Below are positions 36,801 to 49,984 of a stretch of 64,000 nt of DNA, piece by piece (within the stretch, counting starts at the first letter, position 1; every line of letters begins with the position of its first letter). Source of the DNA: Sipunculus nudus. Its lineage: Eukaryota > Annelida > Sipuncula > Golfingiida > Sipunculidae. The translations under genes and the position numbers were made by a program. The notes under the pieces were generated by a model that was given only the letters and a program-made list of their open reading frames with translations, did no database searches and had not been told where the DNA came from. The DNA lies in contig CM049307.1 in the NCBI GenBank assembly GCA_026874595.1, positions 43,096,362 to 43,160,361 on the forward strand. Direction: 5' to 3'.

Positions 36801-37900
36801 CGTACACATCCAAAAATGGGTTTGACAAGTCAACTGTTATCGGTCAGCGGTAAGACTGATCCTGTGCGTATATTTCGTGAACAGAGTGCGTTGATTGATG
36901 TAGAAAGTTATCAGAGGTATCTCCCCTGAAGAATGACATTTCGATCGAAAAATAGTAAGGGCTGAAAGAAATTTAAACCCACGTGCAATATAATAGATTC
37001 CTCCATTGACAGGGTCTTCGTCGATGAAATATATGATTTGAGATAATATTCGGCTTCTAAATGGATCATTTCTTTTTGTCATATGATTTGCAGAACGCAC
37101 GTAATAAATAACGTGCACCACACCCGTGTGGTGTCAGCGATCGGCCTTTTCAAACGAAAGACGTATTCGCGGGTATACACAACATCAGCTATAAATTTTG
37201 TTTCTGAATACTAAAGAGTTGAAGATCTTTATTGAATTTGATCAAGGTAGATATAATGTATACAATGTATTTCCCCCTGCTTTAAGTAAAAGAGGGGAAA
37301 TTGATTTGCACAAGCCTGTAAATCTATGCCAGGTTTCCTTTTCCGGATAATAATCTTCAATTTTGCTACAATTTCTATTCCAAGGATTATCTTGGATATG
37401 ACGCTTTTAGTTGCCCTACCTTTGTTGAGAGACTATCTGCGAGCAAATATGATAATGGGCATCAAACTTTCGTTTCCTAATGTATCTAAACATATCTTTC
37501 AATCAAATTTGGTACAGTGCTTCCATTTACTAGGCTTTATTCCCATCTTGGCAAGGATTACTTTTGTGGGGAAAACTGTATTGATCGAATTTCTGTGAGC
37601 AAAAAAGATTTGTACATCAAACGTTCGTTTCCTAACATTAACTTAACATAAATCACGAGAATTCATTCAAATTACGTAAAATGACTGTTATTTAAAATAT
37701 CTTGGATGGAATTGCTTTTTACTGGCCCCAACTATTATGACTCTCTGCTGCCAAAAATTAAAATGATTTGTTTTCCACTTTGCACTGTAATGTACATAGA
37801 CAATCAAAGACATTAAAAGCACTGTCTCAAGATTGCAACCAATGTAAATAATATAATACTAACATTTTTGTATAGATAGACATTGTGAAAACCATCTGTT
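36800..37900. other. Intergenic between cGAS-like relics, no gene seen
   Basis: AT-rich, with short open frames only. From about 37,830 similarity to the 3' flank of the intact gene begins. Confidence 0.35.
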
Positions 37901-37924
37901 CAATACACACAAGATACCCGCTAT

Positions 37925-39467
37925 CGTCGATCAGGTAAAGCGACTTTTCAGCGTGTGCCAAGACATTACGGTCTTGTGATATCCAGTCCATATTGAATTG
38001 AGTGCGCATTCTATTGCTTTGGCAAGGACTTTCAGAAAGTCTGTAAATGACACATTCCTCCCTTGAAGAACACGTCGGACCACGGTGTGGAAAGTATCCA
38101 CTTCACCGGGAGGGAAAAGTTTTCCTTGTTCTTGAAATCGAAGAGAAGGGAAAGAGAGCGCTTCGCATGTGGCATCATAAACACATTTCTTCGCAATACC
38201 TTCGCAAGAGTTTTACATATTTTGTCTATGAAGACACGGAGCACTAGGCAGGCGTTTCTTTCCACAAAAGGCATGATCATGTCAGGTATGGTATCTTTCA
38301 GTCCCTCGGGGAGAAGATTCACTGCTGGGGAGGGTTCGAGCATTAGAGTTTGCCTGAAAGTTCTCAATAAATAAAATTCTTCTTTCAGATGGTCTTTCAC
38401 TGTGTATTTCAGTAAATTATTTTCAGAGATTAAGTACATCGGTAGGTTCAATTCTGAAAGACACTTCAGCAGATCATCCAGCAGGCTCAGAATACACTTA
38501 CCAAGATCTCCCATCATCCACATGTCCGTCTTGTTCTCGCATGACCAGAAAACCACCGTCTTACTGTGGCAGGTAGTCACTGCAAGTTCTCTTTTCTTTT
38601 TTAGTTCCTTCATAACGTCGTAAATGATGAGCTTCGTCAATGAAAAACATTTTCTCTGGAGATTCGACATGGCTGTTGTCAACTTCGCATCTGCCAGGGA
38701 GAACGAAAGTCGCCAGTGTAGATCAGGATCGCCATCTGGTGGACTTTTTGGAACGACATGAAATCCTCCTTCTTTAATTTCAGACAGTGTCTTCTGATCC
38801 GACCAACCTCTTTTTCTCCTGAAGAATAAATTCGCTGATTCTGGCCAACCCTCGGCTTCTGCCGCTGGAACGCAATCAAGACTAAGTGGAAAGAACTGAA
38901 TCTGTGATGGATTTACGAGCCCCTCGATTTCCTTTTCATCTCGATCCTGAGCAGCAAGAGTCAAAAACATCTGATGAACAAGCTGGGATACCTTTTGGTC
39001 TTTTCTTGATACATATATGGTAATAGAAATATAAGATCCGTTTCTATATCATCCTTTGCTTTCTCTGGAGACAAGACTCTCCTTATCATCCCGCCCGGAA
39101 ACCGTTTTTCTGTGATCCAAAGTTTGAACAAATCTGATATGAACTTGCTGCCGGTGACATCGATCATAACATAACCAGGGTATCTTTCCGCTGGTTTCAT
39201 GAAGGTTTCAGTATCGTATTTTGACAACACTGTCTTTATCTGTCGGAACAAAAGATCAATGTCAGCGGACGCCATACGGTGACTACAAACGATGCTACCA
39301 TCAACAAAGCTTCCCGTTATAACATGTGCTGTTTCGGCATTATGTGGTATCTGCAAGGCACGACTCAGTTCAAGAACTCCTGGTATAAGCTGGCCATAAT
39401 TTTCATAGGCAGGATACCATGACTGCAGCTTTTCTTTCAGAGACGCTGCTTCACAGGTTTCCATCAT
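37925..39467 (-). pseudogene. Second cGAS-like copy, full length but with two frame-shifting lesions
   Basis: Closely related to the intact copy over its whole length, with start MMETCEAASLKEKL at 39467 behind an acceptor TTTTCAG ending at 39485. GSFVDGS, ADIDLLF, the SLDCVPA Asp, WRLSFS and the HSKTV block are all retained. Lesion 1 is a 1-nt deletion near 39,015, after the residues FLLP, which ends the frame at 38961. Lesion 2 is a 37-nt deletion near 38,205 between GCGAAG-like repeats, which pushes the C-terminus out of frame (stop at 38032). The original frame can still be followed to a TGA near 37,940. Sequencing error could explain the first lesion but hardly the second. Confidence 0.8.
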
Positions 39468-39948
39468 CGGACAGTTGTTGAAACCTGAAAACAAATGGTG
39501 AAACATAAAAGCAAGTGGTATAAACTTTATCACCAGAGATGCAACGTCTTGCGTTGCAATTCTTATACCTACACCATAAAATAACAATTCATAGACAACG
39601 AATACGTTTTACCTTGAAAAGATTTATGACTGGGATAGGGTTATGATAAGAAATACAATAATAAGTGATAAGGACTAGTCACATAAATATTTGTCTGATG
39701 GAAGAAAACTGGTATAGATGTATGAGGATATACAGCAACTATAAACATCTACGGATACGCATTATTGGTTTCAACGTAGGGTCTTCCTGGACTTAATCTA
39801 TGTACATGCAGGCATGTAGGAAAATAAACATCTACAGATACGCGTTATAGGAGTCAACTTATGAACTATATACAATGAAATCATATAATGATTTTGAACT
39901 TATATGAAATATGCGCTGCATAAGGCACGGAAAACATTCTTTCCTTAC

Positions 39949-40200
39949 CTGCATAAAATTCTTACAGAAGAGTAGTGCATAACTGGACTACGACATTCCA
40001 TTGCCTTGACTATGAATGTTATCTCCAAGCTAAAGTGTCTTGAGGGAATTTATAACATCTGAACTTTAATCTTTCGACACGGCACATACTTTAGATTTAC
40101 ACAAAGGATTGTTTCATCACAACTTTTAACTTCAAGGTAACATTATAAATCAGTCTTAACCATAAACTGTAGTAGGCAAATAACTGTGAGATTCGTCAAT
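39949..40200 (-). other. Putative non-coding 5' exon of the second cGAS-like copy
   Basis: Minus-strand TATGCAG|GTAAGG gives the donor, with the exon end at 39949. It aligns with the 5' exon of the intact gene, as does the intron to about 39,590. This copy has an extra ~90 bp before the coding start and a better acceptor than its partner. Confidence 0.45.
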
Positions 40201-40529
40201 TGAAGGATCTGTCCAAGGTTCACCGATTAGGCGATGATTAATAAAAGCGTTGCTATGATGCCGTTCATGTTAATCACAACTCCCACAGATAACAGCTCGT
40301 AATCACTTAAACAAGTCCTCCAGATTATAAAGGCCATTGTTAGTGCCGAAGATATTGTTGTTACGATAACACGGCATTTTGTTAGCAAGTAAATAACATT
40401 AAATAAATGAGTAAATTAATTGTTATAATTTTAACACGTGGTTGTTTTATTACAGAATAGACAAGTAACCCATTGGTCATGACGTTCAGCCGACTGACAT
40501 GTTGACAATATGTCCTTGCACAGGCAACT

Positions 40530-41582
40530 TATTAAGATAATGTAAGTGGCATCATCGTTCATGCATATTAGCTTAAGTTCATCAAGAGCTAAAGCACACA
40601 AAATTTGATGACAATCCAACCAGCCTTTCCTGAGGAATTTGACAATTTGTGCGTATTTTCCTTTATTTTTGGAGTGCTCAAGCATACTCAAAAACTCTGA
40701 GAATATAGGTCACAGTGACCCAATTGCGGGTTTCTGGGGAGAATTTTTGAGGAAATCTAGTTCAGAATTTCGAGTTAGAAGATTCTGGGTTTAATGGTTA
40801 TGATCTGTGCCCTACTTTGGTATCACATTTTCAATTATGCTAGGATTCGCTTATAAGCCCAATAGGTAAGAGAATATTGGTAACGGAAAATTTCAGGTTT
40901 CCAAGGATATTTTTTACGGACCTCCCTTGATGTCAAGTTAGAAGATTCTATGACCAATGGTTATGATTTGTGCACTGTTAATGAACGACCGCATCTTTAA
41001 AGTTCTCAAAAATAGAGGGAAAATGTTAAAATTATAAAAATATGCAGGTGGAGTCACTAGTCTGCAGGAATTGACGAAACACTTCTTGATCAATATGCAT
41101 GCAAAGAATCATGGTGATCAATGCATTGGTTGTTCAGATACTGGACCTTTTGTATCCAACTTTTCTTCTTGTATTCTTCTAGGGGTTCTGAGCCCCATGG
41201 CTTGGAGAATATATGTAACAGAGACCTAATTTCAGGTGTCTAAAGAGAATTTTTGAGGAACTCTCAAGATGTCACGTTAGAAGATTCTAGGTGCAATGAT
41301 TATGATTTGTGCCCTTCTTTGGGATATTTACAAGCCCCATAGCTCAAGGACAATCGGAAACAGAGACATTAATATTACTACAGGTTTTCAAGGTGATTTC
41401 ACACAGACCTCCCTGGATGTCAAGTAAGAAGGGTTGTTATGAATTGTGCCCTGTTAATGGATGACCGCATCTGGGTAACAGAGACCTCATTTCAGCTTTC
41501 GATGGATATTCTTTTATGGACCTCCCGGGATGTCAAGTTAGAAGATTCCAGGTCCAATGGTTAACATTTGTGCCCTGTAAAC
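40530..41582. repeat. Degenerate tandem repeat array, left of the L1 insertion
   Basis: Units contain TTAGAAGATTCT.GGT..AATGGTTATGATTTGTGCCCT, then GACC.CATCTTT and AGAGACCTAATTTCAGGT. Period is about 200-400 bp with many indels. The same array resumes at 58,747 to the right of the L1, and a further unit starts at about 63,900. Confidence 0.75.
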
Positions 41583-41874
41583 AGACGATCACATCTTTTT
41601 TTTTTTCTCATATAATTATTTAATTACATTCAAAATTCAAACTTACAATCTATCTTATAGTTAACAATAGAAATATCAATCTATACTTTTTTTTTTTTTT
41701 TTTTTTATTACCAACAGAACAAAACTTACAATACTGTACAAACAATCAAACATACATGACATATGTTACATAACATCACTGTAAAATTTTACATTAACAT
41801 AATACATCAAATACACAAACATGTAACATATACAACAAAGCAGACATAGACATCCTTAATCTAGCAGTAAAAAT

Positions 41875-44800
41875 TCAATTTGTTTCCCCAATAATAATAT
41901 CTAATTTTCCCCATATAGTTTTATGTACAGCTAACTTTCCTTTGGTGATGGCTACTTCTTTTTCCACACAGTAATATTTTGTAATAAACTGTGTGGCATC
42001 TTTAATAGTTAATTGCTTCTTTTTACATCTTGTGGTGTATATATAATATTTCATTAAGAGAATAATTTTATCTAATAATTTATTTGTGCTATTATTCAGA
42101 ATTATATTCTTACTATCAAAATTTGTATTTATATTGAAATCCTTCAGCCATAATGCTAACTTTGTCCATATATCCTTTATGATTGTACAGTTAACAAACA
42201 GATGCAGTAAAGTTTCTTTGTCTCTCATACAAAACGTACAACTATCCTGATCTATAATTCCTGCCTTCAAAAGAAAAGGGTTTAGAGTTAAAATTCTATG
42301 CAAAATTTTAAATTGAAAATATCTTAATTTTGTAGATATTGTTATAAAACCTATATTCTTGAAAGCTTCAAGTATACTATTTTGGTTACATACTGCCAAG
42401 TCTTTTTGCCATTTCAAAATGCTTTTAACTGGAGATTTATATTTTTTCCTTATAACTTCGCTATAGACGGACTTAACAGGTTTAGCTTTTTTTAATAATT
42501 TATCAATGTTATTTTCGAGTTTAAAATTCACAATTATGATAACTTTGGCAAATCTTTAATTCTTTTTTCCATTTTACAGGGATCGCATGTATAATGCTAT
42601 TGTAGGGCATTTGGTGTATTTCAATATCATAAATCCTTTTTATTTCTTGAATTGAATAGAAGAAATATGCATTATTCACCATCTTAGTCAAATTGTGTAT
42701 ATATCGGATCCCTGAATCATACCACTTTTTATAAAATACGATTTTACCATTTATTTTGATATGTGAATTTATCCATAATGATTGATGAAGATATTCATTT
42801 GTTGTTTCTGGGATATAAAAGTTATATTTACACCATTTTTTTATTTATTTTTTTCCAGAATATGTTTAGTTTTCTGAGTATATGTATCTGATCTACATCA
42901 TCAAATTTAATATTACATGTGAATAAATATTTAGTTAAATTATTTAGGCTGTGATTAATTAATTGCCTCCATCCTTCTTTAATATTTGAATTTAGTAGTC
43001 TATAAATCCACATGATTTTTGTTGCCTGTATTTTTTACCAAATATCTGTCATATCCAATCCACCATTATCTTTAGAAGCTATAAGAGTTTCTCTTTTTAT
43101 TTTATCTATCTTACTATTCCATATAAAGTTATATAGAATAGTTTCAATTTCTTTTATTATGGAGGCGGGTGGATTTGGTAGAACAGAAAATTGATATTGT
43201 AATTGGGATACTAAATCGGATTTAATTACTGTAATTTTACCAATTGGTGTCAATTTTCGTTTTGACCATGTTTCCACTAATTTTTTTATTTTTCCTATTA
43301 AAGGTTTAAAGTTAAGTTCGCTAAGATTTTGGAGTGTACTGTTATTATTAATTCCTAAAAGTGTAATTGGTCCCTCTGTCCATTGTAACCCTAAATGTTT
43401 TATTTCTTTTTTTCCATATTCGTGATTACCCATAGGCATTACTGCGGTTTTTTCTATGTTAATTTTTAAACCACTAATTTTATGGAATCTCTTAAACTGT
43501 TCAATAGTCTCATGAATCACTGGCCCTCCTCCTTTAATAAATAGAGTCGTGTCGTCTGCATATTGAGATATTACATGTTTAGAATTTTCTACTTCTATAC
43601 CTTTAATATTTACATTATTTCTAATACTCGATGCTAAAATTTCTGCGCAGACTATAAATAAATAAGGAGACATAGGGCAACCTTGCCGTACTCCTCTGCT
43701 TATTGGGAAGAAACAAGAGCTCCACCCATTATTAATAACACAAGATGATATGTCAGTATAAAAATTTTAACCCACTTACAGAATATAGTTCCAAAATTAT
43801 AGTACTGGAGTGTTTTGTTTATAAAAGACCATTCTAATAAATCAAATGCTTTTTCAAAGTCGATTGTTATTAAATTAGCTTTAATTTTGTTTTTACTGCA
43901 ATAGTTATTTAAGTTATAAATTCTATTAAGACTTTCTCCTATATAACGATTTTTTAAAAATCCAGTTTGATCTGGATGGATTATTCTTTGAAGAACTGAT
44001 TGTAACCTTCTTGCCATACATTTAGTAAGTATTTTATAATCTGTATTAAGCAAAGAAATTGGTCTCCAGTTCTTCAAACTTAGTGGATCTTTTGATTTTT
44101 TTGGAATCAGTGTAATAATCCCTTGACGTTGAGAAATATTGAGCTTTTCTTTTAGGTATGAGTATTCAAAAGCACTGATTAAATATTGTTTGATATCTTC
44201 CCAGAAATATCTATAAAATTCAACTGTAAGACCATCTGTTCCAGGAGTTTTCCCATTTTTAAAAGATTTAAGACATTCTAAGATTTCGTTTTCAGATAAA
44301 TCGGCATCACAAAGGTTTTTTTCTTCTTCTGTTAGTATTTTGTGTGATTGTGTAAAGAATTCTGTATAAAAATTTTCATCTAAATTAAACTGTGTTGAAG
44401 TATACAAATTCTTATAAAATTTCTCTGTTTCTTTTAAAATCTCATGGTGGTCTGTTACATAATGATCATCAACTTTAAGTTTAGTAATAGTCTTTGTTAT
44501 ATAACCTCTTTTCCAGATTCAGAAAATATTTAGATGGTCTCTCGCCATCCTCAAACCATTTAGTTTTACACCTTAACATTGCTCCTTCTGTTTTTTCTTT
44601 TATAATATTTTCAATTTCTACTTTTTTCTGGTCTATTTCTACTGTTAAAGCATCATCTAGGCTCTCTGCATATTGTTCCTCTAATATTTTTAATTTGTTT
44701 TCTAGTTGTTGTAGTTTTGTTCTTTTTTGCTTGTTTAGTCTATGAGAATAATTAATGGATGCCCCTCTTATTTTACATTTAATAGTATCCCATAGCAAAG

Positions 44801-45638
44801 ATGGATGGGCACTTTTATTATATTCTTTAGTTTCTTTAATAGTTTCTTTAATAAGTTTTATATAATCTGAGTTATTCAACAGGTTACAATTAAATTTCCA
44901 GAAGCCTGGTCCTCTTTTATTTAATTTCATATCAATTGTTATTGTAGCAGCAGAGTGGTCAGTTTTAAAACCTGGTTGGACATCTGTTTTATGTACACGT
45001 TCGGAAAGACCTTTAGAAATAAGTATAAAATCTAATCGGCATAAAATAATTTTAGGGTTTAATCTTTTCCAGGTATATTGCGATACATTTGGGTGTTGTT
45101 TACGCCATATATCCACTAAGTCTAAGTTTTTTATCCATAGGTTCACCACTGTTTGAGCTTTTTTATGAGTTTAAGCCCTGCCTCCTTTTTTATCTTTAGT
45201 GATATTAAGAACTAAGTTGAAGTGACCTGCTAATATTCTATTGTCATTTGGTAGTAATTCTATTTTATCCATAATATTAATAAAAAAATCTGGGTTGTCA
45301 TTATTTGGTCCATAAATATTTACCATAGTAATTCTAGTTTCTTCCAATGTAATATCAAGTATTATGAAGTTACCTTCTTCACTAAGTATTATATCATGTA
45401 TTTCAAAGTTAACATTATTTTTGAATAAAATACAGACTCCTTTTGCATTATTTGTACCGTGGGAAAATATAATTTTACCACCCCATTCAGCACACCACAT
45501 ATTTTCTTCTTTTACTGTGCTGTGAGTTTCTTGTAGCATAATTACCTTAGCATTTTGTTTATGTAGCCAATGAAACAATTCCCTACGTTTTTTTGTATCC
45601 CCTAAACCTCTAGCATTAAGTGTGATTATGTCTATGAA
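41875..45638 (-). pseudogene. L1-type ORF2 (endonuclease-reverse transcriptase), several lesions
   Basis: Order: APE-type endonuclease (LNARGLGDTKKRREL, LQETHS, TDHSAATITID), reverse transcriptase (NWRPISLLNTDYKI, TIDFEKAFD, RQGCPMSPY, YADDTTLFI) and a C-terminal zinc finger (CTFCMRDKETLLHLFVNC). Lesions: an in-frame TAA at 45171-45173; a frameshift near 44,500; a frameshift near 43,755 just before the RQGC motif; and breaks between 43,035 and 42,531. The usual GDFN of the endonuclease reads GHFN, which would lose a catalytic Asp. An in-frame TAA at 45639 marks the current 5' limit. It is clearly inactive. Confidence 0.85.
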
Positions 45639-45899
45639 TTACGTATGGTTTATTTATTCTTTGTATATATAGCTGGTTATACAGAAACTGGGGGTTTAAA
45701 TGTAAATTTCTGCTTTTTACATACAACGTGTCACATAACATACATGAATTCACAATTAACACTGCAGCACCTCTTAAAACCATTGGCGCTGCCCTGAACT
45801 ACCCGCTATCAAGTGACAGAACAGCCATCTGGAGCTCTGTTTCAAAATCCAAACTTAAATCTAATAAAAATGGCAAAATGATTTCATTGGTATACTTCC

Positions 45900-48800
45900 A
45901 CTCACATCTATTATTTCTGATTTAAATATTTTTTTTCTATTTTAAGTAAAGCCATATTATTCCGGATAATACCAGTGTAGCCCAAAGGCATTTTTTTTTC
46001 TTTCTTTAACCATTTCTAATTATAATCATTACACATTATCCTAACTATTTGTTAACTGTTTCTGCAAATTTTAAGACTTATTTTATAAATAAAATAACTG
46101 ATCTTATTTACTATTTAGGTTTGGATTTCAAAAAGGTTTGGATTAATATGTTTACTATTTTGCGAAAAGGATAATAATATTGTTAATGATAAACAAAATC
46201 TATGAGTTACTTTTATCAATATGATAATTATTTGGGTTCTCAGATTTATTGTTTATAAAGTCAATTCCACATTGGTTCTAATTGTAGCTCTACAATTCTT
46301 TGTATACTCTATCCGAAATCTTTTACAAATTATAATTTAATTTTGTCTTTATACTGGTTGTATTCATAATATATAGTTGCTTATTATTCTTAAATGTTTA
46401 AATCAATTATGCCTAATTCATTTAATATCAAATATGCTTTGAATGTTAGTCAAATTTCCTCTTAGATGGTTCCTCAGACTTTCAATGGTATTTTATCTTC
46501 ACCCTATTTAGTATAAGTTCATCAAAATATAATCTTATCACATTAAAATACTATCAGTATGATCCTCATCTTTTATGGCAATCACGATATACTAGTAGAG
46601 AGATATACTAGTAGTTTTACTGTTGTATATAATATATATAGGTTTACTCCAGAGAATGTTAATATCTGTAGAACCAATTATCTGTGAAAAAAAAAGTATA
46701 TCCATAAATACATATCACAAGTATAAATTTTTCATCCAAGAAAGTAATTCACTTTCAATATATTATTAAAACTAAACCTATGTATACTACAAGGAGGGAC
46801 TATTATTATCCCCATTTACCTGTAATTGTGTCAACAGATGACACTAACATAAAATATATGGCATAGTATTGATTCTAATACTGAACTAATATACACCTCT
46901 TCCCTTAATGTATATTTTTTTTTTTTTAAAGATAAATCTGAAGTTCCTCTTGGTGCAAAAAAATATAACCACAGACTTACATAAAAATGTGTCTAATGTA
47001 TAGCAAATCCTAACAATCCTGATCTGGTAGTGCTCAAATACCTTAAAGTATCTAGATGCAAACATTTTTCATGAGTATCAATTAAATACAAGTGCCTGCT
47101 TGTTATGTCAACCCTTAACATTTTACCCTATAATGTATACAGTTCTATGGGCACAGATAGAAACACTGACTTACTATATCCAACATATCAATCAATATTG
47201 TGTTTATCAGCATACATGTATAAGGACTCCATTTTTTTTAAGTTAACTATCAATTTGACAGCATTTTATATTTATGGTCATGTATGTTCAACAACTAAAG
47301 TAACATATTTCAGTGTAACTCAAAAGCTATAATAAAAAGTTTAAAAACATATGCAAAATATGACCTAAACAGATGGAATATTCTAAACCTGGCTTTCCAA
47401 TAAAAACTCAAATACAGTTTAAGCTGTGCCCTTTGTACTACAGCTTTTAACATCAGTATAGTAGCTTTTTTTTTTTTTTTTTAAATGTTGAGGTGACAAT
47501 TAATTTATATAACAGCACAGACCTAATGACAGTTAATACCCTTTTAGCACAGGGGTCTGTATAAGTTGTGATCATAACATTTTCTGTCACTAACTCATGA
47601 TTATTTTAAATTTAATTCTTACTATACCTGTATTAGAAGTATACAAAATGTCCCACTTTGTGTCTCTTGATATAAACAATTCTAAGGGATCAGTAAAAAC
47701 TGGCCTGTAACATCGTGTTAATCAGTATTATGTGGATCAGCTTACCTGTATATAGATATCAACACATCACTTTTGGGGGAAAAAGCAGTTCAGCGGCCTA
47801 GGCAAGTATCATATTTCAGTGTACCTCAAAAGATATAATTAAAAACCTAAAACATATGCAAAGTCAGAAGTAAAAAAAAAACAGAATATTCTCAATATGC
47901 TTTTCTTTCAAATAAAAGCTCAAATTCTGTTTAGGTTGTACTCCTTTTACTACATCTTTTAGAATAGTAATGTTTAAATATGTTAATTTGACAAATTAAT
48001 TTATGTTTCATCATAGACCAAATGACAGCAAATACTCTTTTAGTATAATGGTCTGTCTATTGTCCAATTAAAGTTGTGATCATAACATATTCTGTCACTG
48101 CATCATAATTATTGTAAATTGAATTCAAACCACACCTGTATTAGAAGTATACAAAATGTCCCACTTTGTATACACTTGGTATAAACAATTATATGCACTC
48201 AATAGAGAACTGGTTGATTACAACATGTCAATGTGTATTATGTGGATCAGCATAAATGTCTATATCTACCAACACATCAGTTTTGTGGAAAAAAAATACT
48301 AAAAAAAGATAACCAACATCCATATGATAGCATTTTTATATGCATCTGTGTGTTTATCAAATACAACTTTAAAGAGAGCTAATGTACACCACATAATTTC
48401 AAAACAACTTCATAGTCTATTTAACAGCTTAATTAACATATTTCAGTGTATCTTGTAAGCTGCCCTAAAAGACCTAAACATGTGAGAAGAAAAATGTCAA
48501 TGGGTGAAAAAATGTCAATGTTGAGATGCGTCTCCTTCACTACATATTTCAGCATAAATAATGATATTTTTTAAATGCTGAAATAACCATGTTACAACGT
48601 AAACCAATTGATAGGTACTACCCTTTTAGTCAGTGCAAATTTTTTTTTTATTTTCACTGAATCATGTTTATTTATAAATTAACTCATACTCAACCTTAAT
48701 TGGAGGTGCATAAAATGTCCCATTTTTTTCCTCTTGGGACCACAAGTTGTTTTTCATATTATACTGTGTACCATTCTATGGATTTAGTAGAGAACTGATT

Positions 48801-49980
48801 GTAACATTTTGTTAATATTGTATAGATCAGCATACATGCACATATACATACATAAATACATATACGTACCCAGATAACAACATATCGGAAAAAAAAAAAA
48901 ACTGTTTGCCATATGAAACTCTAAGAAAAACCATCAGTAAATTCAACACATTTCAGTATATCCCAGTAGCTGTAGTAACACATGTGAAATGAAAAATAAA
49001 TAAATGAAATATTCTCAACCTGGCATTCTTGTTAATAAAAGAAGAAAAAATGTTCTGTTTAAGATGTGCTCCTTTAACTGCACATTTCAGCAGTAGTAGT
49101 AATTTTTTAAATATATTACAATAAAATTATTATTACTTGGACTAAATGATTGGCAATATCTCTTTAGTACAGAGGTCTATTCACTGCCAAAATTGTAAGT
49201 AGTATTGAAAATAATTTATATGTTCAGTATATTTAATAATATATAAGTTATTATTATAAAGTACCAGGAATGTTTTCTTTCAATGCATCATGCATGTTTA
49301 TAGCATGTTTAATTAATACCATATGTTTATTGGAAGTGGATAATGAAAACAAATGTGCAATACTTTATTCACCGAGCCTGAATGGTCATCTGTCTTTGTT
49401 AAACTTTTATAAAATAATACATACCAGAAACAGTATTGTTTAATTTTTGCAAATATACTTCACTATGGCTGCAACATCTGGAATCTATCTGACAGTTGTG
49501 TTTTTATACCCATTTAACAAATACTTCATAGAGTTTCACATTCATAGTCAGATCAATACAATAGTAATAGAAATAATAAACTCCATCATTCATCATCTTA
49601 TGCTCCTTGTGCACATAAATCTTGTATTATTCATGCATTACTGTGTTTTTAACAATTTCGCTTGAAAATGAGTCACCTGACACAATGATAAAGTTTTTCT
49701 TTTTAATAATATCCCAAATGTGTAAGTTAAGATGAATACTAATCTTATAATACAAAAAATTATGGTTACTACTCTTGTATTGACATCTATAAACGTTTTT
49801 CTATAAAATTTTCCGGATGTTTTCAATATTAAAGGGGGAAAAAAGAAACATTTTAAGAATTTTTCTTTTTTTTTTTTTTCTTTTCATCATTAAAAGGTAA
49901 TCTTGATATGGTGAAATCCACTCTAAAAGGTATGTCAATACAAACAGTTTATATCACCTAAACCCATCTGCTTTCAGTTC
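45900..49980. repeat. AT-rich DNA with long degenerate tandem units, between the two LINEs
   Basis: From about 46,950 to 49,320, units of roughly 500-600 bp repeat. Recurring markers are TACAAAATGTCCCACTTTG, CATATTTCAGTGTA.CTC, GACCTAATGACAG..AATA and GTGGATCAGCAT.. (47,300, 47,830, 48,440 and 48,950 series). Strong divergence and many A or T runs. 45,900-46,900 is AT-rich with no clear structure. No gene seen. Confidence 0.6.
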
Positions 49981-49984
49981 GCTA

